From NCBI GenBank assembly GCA_019114465.1, contig DXFM01000027.1, positions 62,001 through 126,000 on the forward strand: DNA of 64,000 nt, written 5' to 3'. Positions 19,521-27,744 of the stretch are shown in pieces. This DNA is from Candidatus Lachnoclostridium avicola. Its GTDB lineage: Bacteria; Bacillota; Clostridia; Lachnospirales; Lachnospiraceae. The position numbers and the translations under genes are program-made. Under the pieces are notes generated by a model. The model saw only the letters and a program-made list of their open reading frames with translations. It was not told the origin of the DNA and ran no database searches. Every line of letters begins with the position of its first letter. Position 1 is the stretch's first letter.

Positions 19521-19594
19521 CGTGAAAGCCCCGGGCGAAGGGCGTGCACATGCCCCGGCACCTTGGAAAACAACACATGAGGGGAGAGAAGACA

Positions 19595-20719
19595 ATGGCA
19601 TATTTGGGAGAAGACATTAAAAAACTGGGCTTCGGCCTGATGCGGCTTCCGCAGAAGGAAGAGGGAGTCATTGATGTGGAGCAGGTGAAGGAGATGGTGG
19701 ATCTGTTTCTGGACGCCGGCTTTACCTATTTTGACACGGCCTGGGCCTACGCCGGCAGCGAGGACGCCATCCGTCAGGCTCTGGTGGAGAGGTATCCCAG
19801 AGAGAAATTCCAGCTGGCCACAAAGAATGCAGCCTGGATCAAGTGCAGCACCAGAGAGGAGGCCATCGCTCAGTTTGACACTTCCCTGAAGCAGACAGGA
19901 GCTGGGTATTTTGATTTCTATCTTCTTCACAACCTGGGCGAGAGCCGCACGAAATATTTTGATGATTTTGATATGTGGAGCTGGGTACAGGAGAAGAAAA
20001 AAGAAGGCCTGATCCGCCATGTGGGATTTTCTTTCCACTCCACGCCGGAGGAGCTGGACGCAATTCTCACCGCCCATCCGGAGATGGAGTTTGTTCAGCT
20101 GCAGATCAACTACGCGGACTGGGAGAACCCGGCCGTTCAGTCCAGAGGCTGCTATGAGGTGGCCAGAAAGCACGGCAAGCCGGTGATTATTATGGAGCCG
20201 GTCAAGGGCGGTATGCTTGCAACCCCTCCGCAGCCGGTACTGGACATTTTAAAGGGAGAGGAGCCGGAGGCATCTGCGGCGTCTTGGGCCATCCGCTTTG
20301 CTGCCAGCCTGGATGGAGTGATTACTGTGCTCTCCGGCATGAGCAATGTGGAGCAGATGAAGGACAATCTCTCCTTCATGAAGGATTTTAACGGTCTGTC
20401 AGAGAAGGAGCGGGAGACTCTGGATCAGGCCCAGAAGGCCCTGGCAAAGATTCCGCTGATCCCCTGCACCAACTGCAACTACTGCGCGAAGGTATGCCCG
20501 GAAAACATCGGTATTTCCGGTTCCTTTACGGCTATGAATTATCTGACCCTGTACGGAGATATGGGGGCGGCCAAACATCAGGAGAACTGGCTGGTAGGCG
20601 GACATGGAAAGAAACAGGCCAATCAGTGCATCAAGTGCGGAAGGTGTGAGAAAGCCTGCCCGCAGCACATCGCCATCCGCAGGGAACTGGAGAAAGTGAG
20701 CAGCGAGCTGCTGAGATAA
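19595..20719 (+). CDS. Aldo/keto reductase with two 4Fe-4S clusters
   Basis: A 374-residue cytoplasmic oxidoreductase. The TIM-barrel part starts LGFGLMRLP and contains FDTAWAYAGSE with the catalytic Asp-Tyr, the Lys in LATKNAAW and the His in FYLLHNLG. Residues about 290-374 carry a ferredoxin-like domain with CTNCNYCAKVCP and CIKCGRCEKACP, eight cysteines for two clusters. Such proteins are common in anaerobes, with unknown substrates. The ATG at 19595 follows GAGGGGAGAG and begins the conserved MAYLGEDIKKLGFG; the frame upstream runs through repeats. Confidence 0.88.
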   Translation: MAYLGEDIKKLGFGLMRLPQKEEGVIDVEQVKEMVDLFLDAGFTYFDTAWAYAGSEDAIRQALVERYPREKFQLATKNAAWIKCSTREEAIAQFDTSLKQTGAGYFDFYLLHNLGESRTKYFDDFDMWSWVQEKKKEGLIRHVGFSFHSTPEELDAILTAHPEMEFVQLQINYADWENPAVQSRGCYEVARKHGKPVIIMEPVKGGMLATPPQPVLDILKGEEPEASAASWAIRFAASLDGVITVLSGMSNVEQMKDNLSFMKDFNGLSEKERETLDQAQKALAKIPLIPCTNCNYCAKVCPENIGISGSFTAMNYLTLYGDMGAAKHQENWLVGGHGKKQANQCIKCGRCEKACPQHIAIRRELEKVSSELLR

Positions 20720-20767
20720 CCCATCGTTTCCCCGCCGCGTCAGAATCGAAAAAGGAGGAAATCAGAT

Positions 20768-21460
20768 ATGAGAGACATTCATGAGACCGATCCGGAATTT
20801 ATGGAGCGGTTTGAACATTTTGCGTTTGATGAGGTAGTCAATGAACCGGGACAGGAGCTGGAGCCGGAAACCAGATATCTGGCCATTCTGGCCACTCTTT
20901 TGGGATGCCAGGGGATTGACGAGTTTCGCACTGTGCTTCCCCGGGCCCTGGACGCGGGAATTTCCCCGGTGATGGCAAAGGAAGTGATCTACCAGGCGGT
21001 GGATTACCTGGGAATCGGCAGAGTCCGTCCTTTCCTGGACGCGGCCAATGAGATTCTGGAGGCCAGAGGCGTGAGCCTTCCCCTGGAAGGACAGGCCACA
21101 ACCACCATGGAGAACCGCCTGGAGCGGGGAGCAGCCGCCCAGGTGGAGATTTTCGGCGACCGGATGAAGGACGCCTGGAAAAACGGCCATATTAACCGCT
21201 GGCTGGCGGCCAACTGTTTCGGGGACTATTACACCAGAACAGGGCTGGACTACAGACAGAGAGAGTTGATTACATTCTGCTTCCTGGCAGCCCAGGGCGG
21301 CTGCGAGCCCCAGCTCACCTCCCATGCAGCCGGCAATATGCGAATCGGCAACGACAAAGAGTTCCTGATCCGGGTGGTGTCCCAATGCCTGCCCTACATC
21401 GGATATCCCAGGAGCTTAAACGCCATCAGCTGCGTCAATAAAGCGGCGGAAAACCAGTAA
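20768..21460 (+). CDS. Carboxymuconolactone decarboxylase (CMD/AhpD-like) family protein
   Basis: A 230-residue protein with two CMD-like repeats (LAILATLLGCQGIDEF near residue 40 and LITFCFLAAQGGCEPQL near residue 160). The second copy keeps the helix with histidine in LTSHAAGNMRIG. The CxxC redox pair of AhpD is not present, so peroxidase support is doubtful. It lies 48 bases behind the aldo/keto reductase and is likely in the same operon; such pairs are common in gut Clostridia. Substrate unknown. Confidence 0.82.
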   Translation: MRDIHETDPEFMERFEHFAFDEVVNEPGQELEPETRYLAILATLLGCQGIDEFRTVLPRALDAGISPVMAKEVIYQAVDYLGIGRVRPFLDAANEILEARGVSLPLEGQATTTMENRLERGAAAQVEIFGDRMKDAWKNGHINRWLAANCFGDYYTRTGLDYRQRELITFCFLAAQGGCEPQLTSHAAGNMRIGNDKEFLIRVVSQCLPYIGYPRSLNAISCVNKAAENQ

Positions 21461-21480
21461 AATCATTTCTGTTTCCATTT

Positions 21481-21535
21481 ACAGCCGGAAACGGACGGCA
21501 TGCCCGGAGAGGGCGCGTCCGCTTCCGGCTGTTTT
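21481..21535 (+). terminator. Terminator after the CMD-family gene
   Basis: ACAGCCGGAA-ACGGAC pairs with GTCC-GC-TTCCGGCTGT around a 20-base loop, followed by TTTT, 20 bases after the stop. Confidence 0.75.
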
Positions 21536-21598
21536 GGTATTCCATTTGAGAATACCATCATTTCTTTTAGCAATTTTATTTTCCCGCCTCCATGAAGG

Positions 21599-21604
21599 TA
21601 TAAT
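21599..21604 (+). promoter_or_regulatory. -10 element of the aconitase promoter
   Basis: A perfect TATAAT lies 37 bases before the aconitase ATG. No good -35 is seen 16-18 bases upstream (the region reads TTATTT), so an activator may be needed. Confidence 0.5.
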
Positions 21605-21640
21605 GAAATCAGAAAATAAAAGCAATGGGGGAATTTATTC

Positions 21641-23599
21641 ATGGGAAGATCACTGACACAGAAGATTATTGAGTCCCACTACGTCTCCGGCAGCATGGTT
21701 CCGGGGGAGGAAGTGTTTATCCGGGTGGATCAGACCCTGACTCACGATATCAATGCGGTTATGACTTATCTGGCCTTTGAGGCCATCGGCTTGGACCGGG
21801 TGCGCACGGAATGCAGCGTGAGCTATCTGGATCACAACCTGCTGTATGTGGACAACAAGACGCCGGATGACCATATTTATCTCCAGTCCGCGGCGAAGCG
21901 GTTCGGAGTGTATGTATCCAGGCCCGGCAACGGCATCTGTCATACTGTGCATGTGTCCAGGTTCGGCGCGCCGGGAAAGGTGAGCATGGGCGGAGACAGC
22001 CATACGCCCCACGGGGGAGCCATCGGAATGCTCTGTATCGGCGTGGGAGGCATGGATGTGGCTACAGCCATGACGGGAGTTCCCATGCGGTTAAAAATGC
22101 CGCGGGTGGTAAAGGTGAACCTGACGGGAGAGCTGAGACCCGGGTGCAACACCAAAGAGGTGATCCTGGAAATGCTCCGGAGAGTGAGCATCAAGGGAGG
22201 CCTGGGAAATGTGTATGAGTATGCAGGTCCTGCTGTGGAGAAGCTGAAGGTGCCCGCCAGAGCCACTATCGCCAACATGGGAGCGGAGATGGGGGCAACC
22301 ACCTCGATTTTCCCGGCGGATGAGCAGGTGAGAAAATTTATGAAGGCCCAGGGAAGGAAGAAAGACTATGTGCAGCTGCTTCCTGATGATGACGCCCAGT
22401 ATGATGAGGTCATTGACATTGACCTCAGCCGGCTGGAGCCGTTAATTGCCTGTCCTCACCAGCCGGACCAGGTGATTCCGTTAAAAGAGGCGGAAAAAAA
22501 GAGGGTGCAGCAGGTGTTTATCGGAAGCTGCACCAATGCCAGCTATTCTGACATCGCAAAGGCGGCGCTGGTATTCGAAGGGCATCATGTGAATGAAGAT
22601 GTAAGCTGTACCTGTGCGGTAGCCTCCAAGCAGACTTACCGGGAGCTGATGCGGGACGGATACATTGATATGTTGCTGGCCGCGGGAGTGCGGATGCTGG
22701 AGATCGCCTGCGGCCCCTGCTGTGCCATCGGCCAGACTCCGGCGACAGACGGAGTGGCGGTGCGTACTTCCAACCGGAATTTCAAGGGCCGGGCTGGGAA
22801 TCCCACGGCAAAAATTTATCTGGTGAGCCCGGAGAGCGCCGCGGCCACGGCCATTATGGGGACCTTCGCCACTGCGGAGGACGTGATGGGCGAGGATGTG
22901 GTGAAATTAGCTCAGGTGAAAGAGCCGGAGGAGTATCTGGTGGACGATTCCATGATTATCGAACCGCTGCCGGAGGAGGAAGCCAAAAAGGTGGAGATTG
23001 TCCGCGGCCCCAACATCAAGTTCCTGCCCATCCCGGAACCTCCCAGACAGCATCTGCAGGTTCCGGTGAGTTTAAAAGGCGGAGACAATATTTCCACCGA
23101 CGATATCACGCCGGCCAGCGCGGAATTTTCCAGCATGAGGTCCAACATTCCCCTCATGTCCCAGTACTGCTATTATCGCTATGACCCGGATTTTGCCGCC
23201 AGGGCAAAGGAGATGGGCAGCAGTATCATTGTGGCCGGTGAAAATTACGGGCAGGGCTCTTCCAGAGAGCATGCGGCTATCAATCCCATGTATCTGGGTG
23301 TGAAGGCGGTGATCGCGAAGAGCATCGCCAGGATCCACAAGGGGAATCTGATCAATCACGGAATCATTCCCATGATTTTTGAGGATTGCCGGGACTACGA
23401 CCGGATCGACCTATTAGATGAACTGGAAATTGACAATCTGCCGGATCAGATCCGGACACGGACTGTCACAGTGAAAGATAAGACAAAGAATTTCACCTTT
23501 CAGGTGAAACTGGAGTTAAGCGGCAGTGAGATGGAAGTGGTGCTTGAAGGCGGTCAGCTTTCCCATTTGAAAAAACAGCTGGCCGGACAGGAGGAATGA
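21641..23599 (+). CDS. Aconitate hydratase, short Aquifex-type
   Basis: A 652-residue aconitase that interconverts citrate and isocitrate with a 4Fe-4S cluster. Cluster cysteines are in FIGSCTNASYSD and the pair in ACGPCCAIGQTP. The C-terminal swivel domain is fused, with GGDNISTDDITPAS and NYGQGSSREHAAINP. The length and order match the putative-aconitase subgroup (TIGR01342) rather than the 900-residue AcnA. It probably makes 2-oxoglutarate precursors for glutamate, consistent with the arginine pathway in the same region. A 40-codon membrane ORF follows after three bases. Confidence 0.9.
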   Translation: MGRSLTQKIIESHYVSGSMVPGEEVFIRVDQTLTHDINAVMTYLAFEAIGLDRVRTECSVSYLDHNLLYVDNKTPDDHIYLQSAAKRFGVYVSRPGNGICHTVHVSRFGAPGKVSMGGDSHTPHGGAIGMLCIGVGGMDVATAMTGVPMRLKMPRVVKVNLTGELRPGCNTKEVILEMLRRVSIKGGLGNVYEYAGPAVEKLKVPARATIANMGAEMGATTSIFPADEQVRKFMKAQGRKKDYVQLLPDDDAQYDEVIDIDLSRLEPLIACPHQPDQVIPLKEAEKKRVQQVFIGSCTNASYSDIAKAALVFEGHHVNEDVSCTCAVASKQTYRELMRDGYIDMLLAAGVRMLEIACGPCCAIGQTPATDGVAVRTSNRNFKGRAGNPTAKIYLVSPESAAATAIMGTFATAEDVMGEDVVKLAQVKEPEEYLVDDSMIIEPLPEEEAKKVEIVRGPNIKFLPIPEPPRQHLQVPVSLKGGDNISTDDITPASAEFSSMRSNIPLMSQYCYYRYDPDFAARAKEMGSSIIVAGENYGQGSSREHAAINPMYLGVKAVIAKSIARIHKGNLINHGIIPMIFEDCRDYDRIDLLDELEIDNLPDQIRTRTVTVKDKTKNFTFQVKLELSGSEMEVVLEGGQLSHLKKQLAGQEE

Positions 23600-23602
23600 T
23601 CT

Positions 23603-23725
23603 ATGGAAGAAGAAATCCCGACTCTGATTCCCACAGCCGCCGGACTGGCTTCCGGTGTGGAAGTGAGCGCTATGGAGCTTGTGATAGTGATGGCTTTTAT
23701 CGGGGTATTTGGATGGATTCTGTAA
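23603..23725 (+). CDS. Small single-span membrane protein (40 aa), unannotated class
   Basis: A 40-codon ORF starting three bases after the aconitase stop, with an AGGAGG eight bases before its ATG. The first 24 residues are mildly acidic (MEEEIPTLIP start); residues 25-40 are a hydrophobic helix, ELVIVMAFIGVFGWIL, ending at the stop. It is not similar to anything I recognise. Position, ribosome site and hydrophobic C-terminus argue for a real small protein translated with the aconitase. A strong terminator follows 36 bases later. Confidence 0.6.
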   Translation: MEEEIPTLIPTAAGLASGVEVSAMELVIVMAFIGVFGWIL

Positions 23726-23760
23726 ACTTCCTTTCCTAAATAAATGTACGGCTGTCAAGA

Positions 23761-23795
23761 GACGGTCCGCGGAAATTTCTGCGGACTGTTTTTGT
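23761..23795 (+). terminator. Terminator after the aconitase operon
   Basis: GTCCGCGGAAA and TTTCTGCGGAC form an 11-pair stem with one wobble and almost no loop, followed by TGTTTTTGTTTT. Confidence 0.8.
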
Positions 23796-23824
23796 TTTCA
23801 TAGGAAACTTCGTTCCTATGAAAA
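23795..23824. repeat. Perfect 12-bp inverted repeat
   Basis: TTTTCATAGGAA and TTCCTATGAAAA flank an ACTTCG loop. The T-run of the preceding terminator merges into it, and it ends in AAAA, so it can act as a bidirectional terminator. Confidence 0.75.
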
Positions 23825-23849
23825 TAAAAACGCTCCGCGCAGGATCGCA

Positions 23850-23892
23850 CTGCGGCGGAGAGGAACATGGCGCTTAGAGCGCTCCGCCGCAG
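23850..23892. repeat. Perfect 11-bp inverted repeat
   Basis: CTGCGGCGGAG (23850-23860) and CTCCGCCGCAG (23882-23892) are exact complements with a 21-base spacer. It overlaps a smaller CTCCGCC-GCA-GGCGGAG hairpin. Part of the 280-base hairpin-dense gap before the LysR gene. Confidence 0.7.
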
Positions 23893-23897
23893 GCGGA

Positions 23898-23923
23898 GAA
23901 TCCTGCGGTGCAGGATTCTTTTT
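23898..23923 (+). terminator. Orphan terminator-like hairpin
   Basis: GAATCCTGC-GGT-GCAGGATTC followed by TTTTT is a textbook terminator, yet there is no gene in the 100 bases before it. It may stop read-through into the LysR gene or end a small RNA. Confidence 0.6.
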
Positions 23924-23938
23924 CAAGTTCCCAGAAAC

Positions 23939-23967
23939 TTTCATTGAGGAGGAAAAACGTATATAAT
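23939..23967 (+). promoter_or_regulatory. Promoter of the LysR gene
   Basis: TATAAT at 23962-23967 with TTTCAT 17 bases upstream (weak -35). Transcription from here would begin near 23974, downstream of the longer in-frame ATG at 23908 but upstream of 24001. Confidence 0.5.
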
Positions 23968-24006
23968 AGAAACATTAAGACCATGGATTCAGACAAGGGG
24001 ATGAAA

Positions 24007-24897
24007 ATGATGAAAGATACGGATTGGGAAATTCTTTATGAACTGCACAGACATCCAAATCTGACGAAGGTGGCCAATCTGCTCTACCTTACTCAGCCGT
24101 CCCTGACCAAACGGCTGCGGGCTATGGAAAACGAGTTCAGCGTGAGAATCGTCAACCGGACATCCAAAGGCCTGGAATTTACGGCGGAGGGAGATTACCT
24201 GGCGGAGAGGGCAAAGCAGTATATGAAATTCATCCAGGAGACCAGAGAGGGGCTGCGCAGGTTTCAGAAAGAGGGGGAGGAGATCATCACCATCGGTTCC
24301 TCCTACACCTACAGCAAATATGCCCTGACGGATCTCATGCTGAAATATAAGGGAAAAAATCCCAGGATGGAGTTTGAGGTGGTTACGGATCAGAGCAATG
24401 TGCTGTTTCGAAAGGTGCTGGACGGAAGTGTGGACGTGGGATTTATCCAGGGAGATTATGAAGGACCGGTATGGCAGCTGTGTGTGGGAAAGAGCCAGGG
24501 CTACGCGGTTACAAAGGAGGCGGTCTCTCTGGATGACCTGCCTTCCATGACCCGGCTGAATTACAAGACCAATGACCGGACAAAGGAGCTGCTGTCTGCC
24601 TGGTGGGAAGATTATTACGGTACGGCAGAGCCGTCAGGAATGGTGGTGGGCTATGTGGATGTGGCTCTTCAGCTGGCGGAAAAGGGGCTGGGCTACACCT
24701 GCTGTTTCCTTCCGAAAGGGGCGGAAACCAGGAATAATCTGAATCTGACGCCACTGGTCCGGCGGGACGGCAGCCCTGTGGTGCGCCGCACATGGTTTGT
24801 CTATTCCAAGGAGAAACGGCGGCCGCCTGCTCTGGAGCATTTCATCCGGTATGTACAGGAGGAACTGGGAGAGAGAAAAGAACATTTAGAGAAATGA
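24007..24897 (+). CDS. LysR-family transcriptional regulator
   Basis: About 296 residues. The N-terminal winged helix (WEILYELHRHPNLTKVANLL, then YLTQPSLTKRLRAMENEF) is the standard LysR domain; the rest is the substrate-binding-like effector domain with FEVVTDQSNVLFRKVLDG and DVALQLAEKGLGYTCCF. Start choice: ATGs occur at 23983, 24001, 24007 and 24010; AAGGGG at 23995-24000 best serves 24007 or 24010. An ACT-domain gene follows 10 bases later. The target is not readable; the aconitase operon upstream is one candidate. Confidence 0.85.
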   Translation: MMKDTDWEILYELHRHPNLTKVANLLYLTQPSLTKRLRAMENEFSVRIVNRTSKGLEFTAEGDYLAERAKQYMKFIQETREGLRRFQKEGEEIITIGSSYTYSKYALTDLMLKYKGKNPRMEFEVVTDQSNVLFRKVLDGSVDVGFIQGDYEGPVWQLCVGKSQGYAVTKEAVSLDDLPSMTRLNYKTNDRTKELLSAWWEDYYGTAEPSGMVVGYVDVALQLAEKGLGYTCCFLPKGAETRNNLNLTPLVRRDGSPVVRRTWFVYSKEKRRPPALEHFIRYVQEELGERKEHLEK

Positions 24898-24907
24898 GGA
24901 GGATATT

Positions 24908-25276
24908 ATGAGGATAAAAAAGATGAACCGTGATTTTTCTGTGTGCAGGGTGGCAGACTACACCCTTGTAAATTTAAATGCGGACTACTGTTTCATAGAA
25001 AAGACGGAGGAGGAGAATTCACTGGTCTGCATGACAGAAGATGTGCCGGCCAACACCACGGAGCGGGAGGACGGCTGGAAGGCTTTTCGCATAGAGGGAG
25101 TATTGGATTTTTCCCTGATCGGCATTCTGGCCGGGATTGCGGGAGTTCTGGCGGAACACGGAATTTCGATTTTTGCGGTGTCCACCTATAATACGGATTA
25201 TGTTTTGATAAAAAGAGAAAGCTATGGAAAGGCACTGGAGATTCTGGGCGGCGCGGGGTATGAAATTGTGGAGTGA
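24908..25276 (+). CDS. ACT-domain protein
   Basis: A 122-residue protein made of two ACT-like halves of the COG3603/CASTOR-like type: an N-terminal half around FSVCRVADYTLVNLN and a C-terminal half with GILAGIAGVLAEHGISIFAV and NTDYVLIKRE. Such proteins bind small ligands, usually amino acids. It is co-directional with and 10 bases after the LysR gene behind GAGGAGGAT, so the two probably form a unit. No catalytic residues are seen. Confidence 0.8.
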   Translation: MRIKKMNRDFSVCRVADYTLVNLNADYCFIEKTEEENSLVCMTEDVPANTTEREDGWKAFRIEGVLDFSLIGILAGIAGVLAEHGISIFAVSTYNTDYVLIKRESYGKALEILGGAGYEIVE

Positions 25277-25324
25277 GGGAGAAGAGCAAGAAAAGAATTT
25301 ACTGTTAAATATTCGTGCAAAGTA

Positions 25325-25354
25325 TTGCTTCCTTCGTGCAAATAGCATATGCTA
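25325..25354 (+). promoter_or_regulatory. Antitoxin promoter with palindromic operator
   Basis: TTGCTT, 17 bases, then TATGCT. The perfect 12-bp palindrome TAGCATATGCTA (25343-25354) covers the -10, and a direct repeat TTCGTGCAAA occurs at 25312 and 25333, 21 bases apart. This layout suits autorepression by the RelB-like protein encoded downstream. Confidence 0.5.
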
Positions 25355-25382
25355 AAAGTACCAGCAGAAAGGGGTTGATGAT

Positions 25383-25667
25383 ATGGCTGGAAATACCACA
25401 AACATCAGCATCCGCATGGACGCGGATTTGAAGGCACAGGCTGACGCCTTGTTTGCGGAACTCGGCATGAATTTATCTACGGCGTTCAACATTTTCGTGC
25501 GCCAGTCGCTTCGTGAGGGCGGCATTCCCTTTGAAGTGAAGCTGGAACAGCCCAAGCCAAACAAAGAAACGATTGCTGCCATGCTGGAAGCGGAAAGAAT
25601 TGCAAAAGACCCGTCTGTAAAGGGCTACAATGACCTCGACGAGTTGTTTGCCGACCTGAAAAAATGA
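25383..25667 (+). CDS. RelB/DinJ-family antitoxin
   Basis: A 94-residue type II antitoxin. Residues 1-50 form a ribbon-helix-helix DNA-binding domain (ISIRMDADLKAQADALFAEL, then GMNLSTAFNIFVRQS), followed by the disordered toxin-binding tail with PSVKGYNDLDELFADLKK. RBS AAAGGGG. It ends in ATGA overlap with a possible toxin start, but the toxin reading frame stops after 23 residues. The antitoxin therefore appears to be an orphan. Confidence 0.85.
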   Translation: MAGNTTNISIRMDADLKAQADALFAELGMNLSTAFNIFVRQSLREGGIPFEVKLEQPKPNKETIAAMLEAERIAKDPSVKGYNDLDELFADLKK

Positions 25668-25735
25668 GGAAAACAGTACAGATTGGCTGGGATCCGGAGT
25701 TTATCGAAGGGGATATTTTCGGGATATGCAGATAA
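25664..25735 (+). pseudogene. Truncated partner ORF of the antitoxin (toxin remnant)
   Basis: An ATG overlapping the antitoxin stop (ATGA) opens a frame of 23 codons ending at 25735. The ATGA coupling is the usual place of a YafQ/RelE toxin, but the peptide (MRKTVQIGWDPEF then IEGD) is too short and does not resemble one. The frame ends where similarity to the cupin fragment begins, so the toxin body was probably deleted. Confidence 0.4.
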
Positions 25736-25742
25736 AGAATCA

Positions 25743-25810
25743 AGATCACCACGGAGAGAGTGGGAGTGGGCAATGTGACCTTTGAGCCGGGTTGCCGCAA
25801 AATGTACTAA
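25743..25810 (+). pseudogene. Cupin gene fragment (upstream remnant)
   Basis: One frame encodes IKITTERVGVGNVTFEPGCR and then stops after KMY. This matches, at about 17 of 20 positions, the segment LKMLTAERVGIGNVTFEPGCR of the cupin remnant at 29578 (first residue omitted here). It lacks both ends of the gene and has no start. At DNA level the shared piece differs at roughly one base in eight, so this is an old paralogous remnant. Confidence 0.7.
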
Positions 25811-25979
25811 GATTTTGAGTGTGTATAGTGTTGAAATAAATGAGAAGTTGGTTGAAGGAAGTTTGATCCAGATGCCGGCTTTTTTAATTATTTTAATTAT
25901 TGTCTTTCTATATACAGCGCTGTAAAGTCGAATTACAATTGCACGCAATATTTTTCTGAATATTACGAAAGGGAAAGAT

Positions 25980-27634
25980 ATGGACAATACAGATAAGATC
26001 ATTCAGGAGCAGAAAGAGAGAATTATTGCATTAAATGAAGAAATACAACGACTTCAGGCACTCTTATCTGGAGCTGGCATTCCATATGAAAAGAAAACGC
26101 AAGAAAATGTGGCTGTTCAGTCAGATTTAGCTGTGAAAGATGCAGAAACCGAACAGGGAAAGCGTATTATTCCAGAGCCGATTACTCAGAAACATGCCCA
26201 GTACTTCTACTCCTTTTTCAAAGGTCGAAAAGATGTATACAGTAGAAGAGCTGGAAAGCCGAATCCCAAAACCGGAAAGACGGGATATTATGCTCAGTGC
26301 TGGAATTGTTGGAAACCGGGCATCTGTCCCAAATATGAAAATAAGAAAATGAAATGTTCGGACTGTCCTGAACAGCGTTATAAAGAACTTACTGGAAATG
26401 TGATTATGCAGCATTTACTTGGACTGCGGGAAGATTGCTCTGATGTGATCGGATTATACCCGCTGCTGCCTGATGAGACCTGCAATTTCCTTGTATTTGA
26501 TTTTGATAATCATGATGAAAATACAAGCGGGGAAGATTTTGCCGACACAGAGAACTCTGGAGGGAGGAAGTAAATGCATTGCAAGAAATCTGCCATATTT
26601 ATGGAGTGGATATTCTGACAGAGCGTTCCCGTTCCGGTAAGGGAGCACATATCTGGATGTTTTTCCAGGAACCTTAATGAAGCATATGCCGCAGTGCGCA
26701 GCAGTGATGTGAGAAACAGGCAGATCGTATCTGATGTAGAAGAATGCCTGAAACAGGGCAGGACTCCACTTGTGCTGACAAAATTTAAAGATCATGCAGA
26801 TACATTGCTTGCTATGCTTCAAGATAAGGCGGACCATGTATTTCTGCTCAAAGGAGGAAGAAGCATAAAAGAAAATGAACAGATCCGCGAGAGAATGAAA
26901 AGTGTTCCGGCAAATGAATCGATGATTCTTGTGGCAATCGGACAGTATATCGGCGAAGGGTTTAACTATCCAAGACTTGATACGATGATGCTGGCAACAC
27001 CCATCGCATGGCAGGGGAACGTGGAACAGTATTCAGGAAGGATCCACAGGGATTATGAAGGAAAACAGGATGTGATCATATATGATTATGTGGATACGCA
27101 TATCCGCGTCTTGAATAAAATGTATTATAAAAGATTGCGGGCGTATAAGAAGATTGGTTATGAGATCATTATGAATACGACAGAGAAAAAGCAGGAAACA
27201 AATGCTATATTTGACAGTGATTCCTATATGTCTGTATTTGAGAGAGATTTAGTGGAAGCTAATGCTGAAATCGTGATCTCCAGTCCCGGTGTCGGTGCAA
27301 GAAGTATACGCAGGATGCTAAAAGGTCTGGGAGAACGCTATGACGAGGGGGGGTAAAGATTACACTTTTGACTTTGCCGGCAGATGGTTACCCGAAAGAA
27401 AGGATTGAAAAGACAAAAGAACTGCTTACGGAACTGACGGAGGTGGGAGTAGCCGTGATGGAAAAGCCGGGAATACATGAGCATTTTGCTGTTATTGACA
27501 GGGAGATTGTCTGGTACGGCAGTGTGAATCTGCTGTCCAATGCTAAGGAAGAGGATAATCTGATGAGGGTGAAGAGTAAGGAAATTGCGCAGGAGCTGAT
27601 GGAGAGTGGGTTTATGGATAAAGCTTTTGGTTAA
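25980..27634 (+). pseudogene. Degraded primase-helicase-nuclease gene of TOTE conflict type
   Basis: Four pieces of one gene survive. (1) 25980-26573: a coiled coil, then the archaeo-eukaryotic primase domain with KGRKDVYSRR, four or more cysteines (CWNCWKPGIC, CSDCPE) and the catalytic LVFDFDNH. (2) After a frameshift near 26560: REEVNALQEICHIYG to SRSGKGAHIWMFF, ending near 26670. (3) 26670-27356: the second helicase domain with GQYIGEGFNYPRLDT and QYSGRIHR, joined after a large internal deletion that removed the first helicase domain. (4) After a slip in a run of seven G: the PLD-type nuclease, with IHEHFAVID where HxKx4D is expected. AT-rich unlike the host genes. The family name rests on recall; the gene is surely non-functional as a whole. 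Confidence 0.75.
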
Positions 27635-27684
27635 TGCGACAACGTTACTGTTGATCCATAAGTATAATTGATTTAACGATAAAA

Positions 27685-27713
27685 TTGAAATTTAATTTTG
27701 ATGATGTTATAAT
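27685..27713 (+). promoter_or_regulatory. Sigma-A promoter of the HTH-nucleotidyltransferase module
   Basis: TTGAAA, 17 bases, TATAAT, in AT-rich DNA. The ATG of the first gene is 32 bases downstream of the -10. Confidence 0.75.
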
Positions 27714-27744
27714 AATGAAAATAAGTTAAAATGGTGATGTTCGT

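Noticed and set aside
25664..25735. Complete small toxin
   Set aside because: Only 23 residues, no similarity to YafQ/RelE; treated as a remnant.
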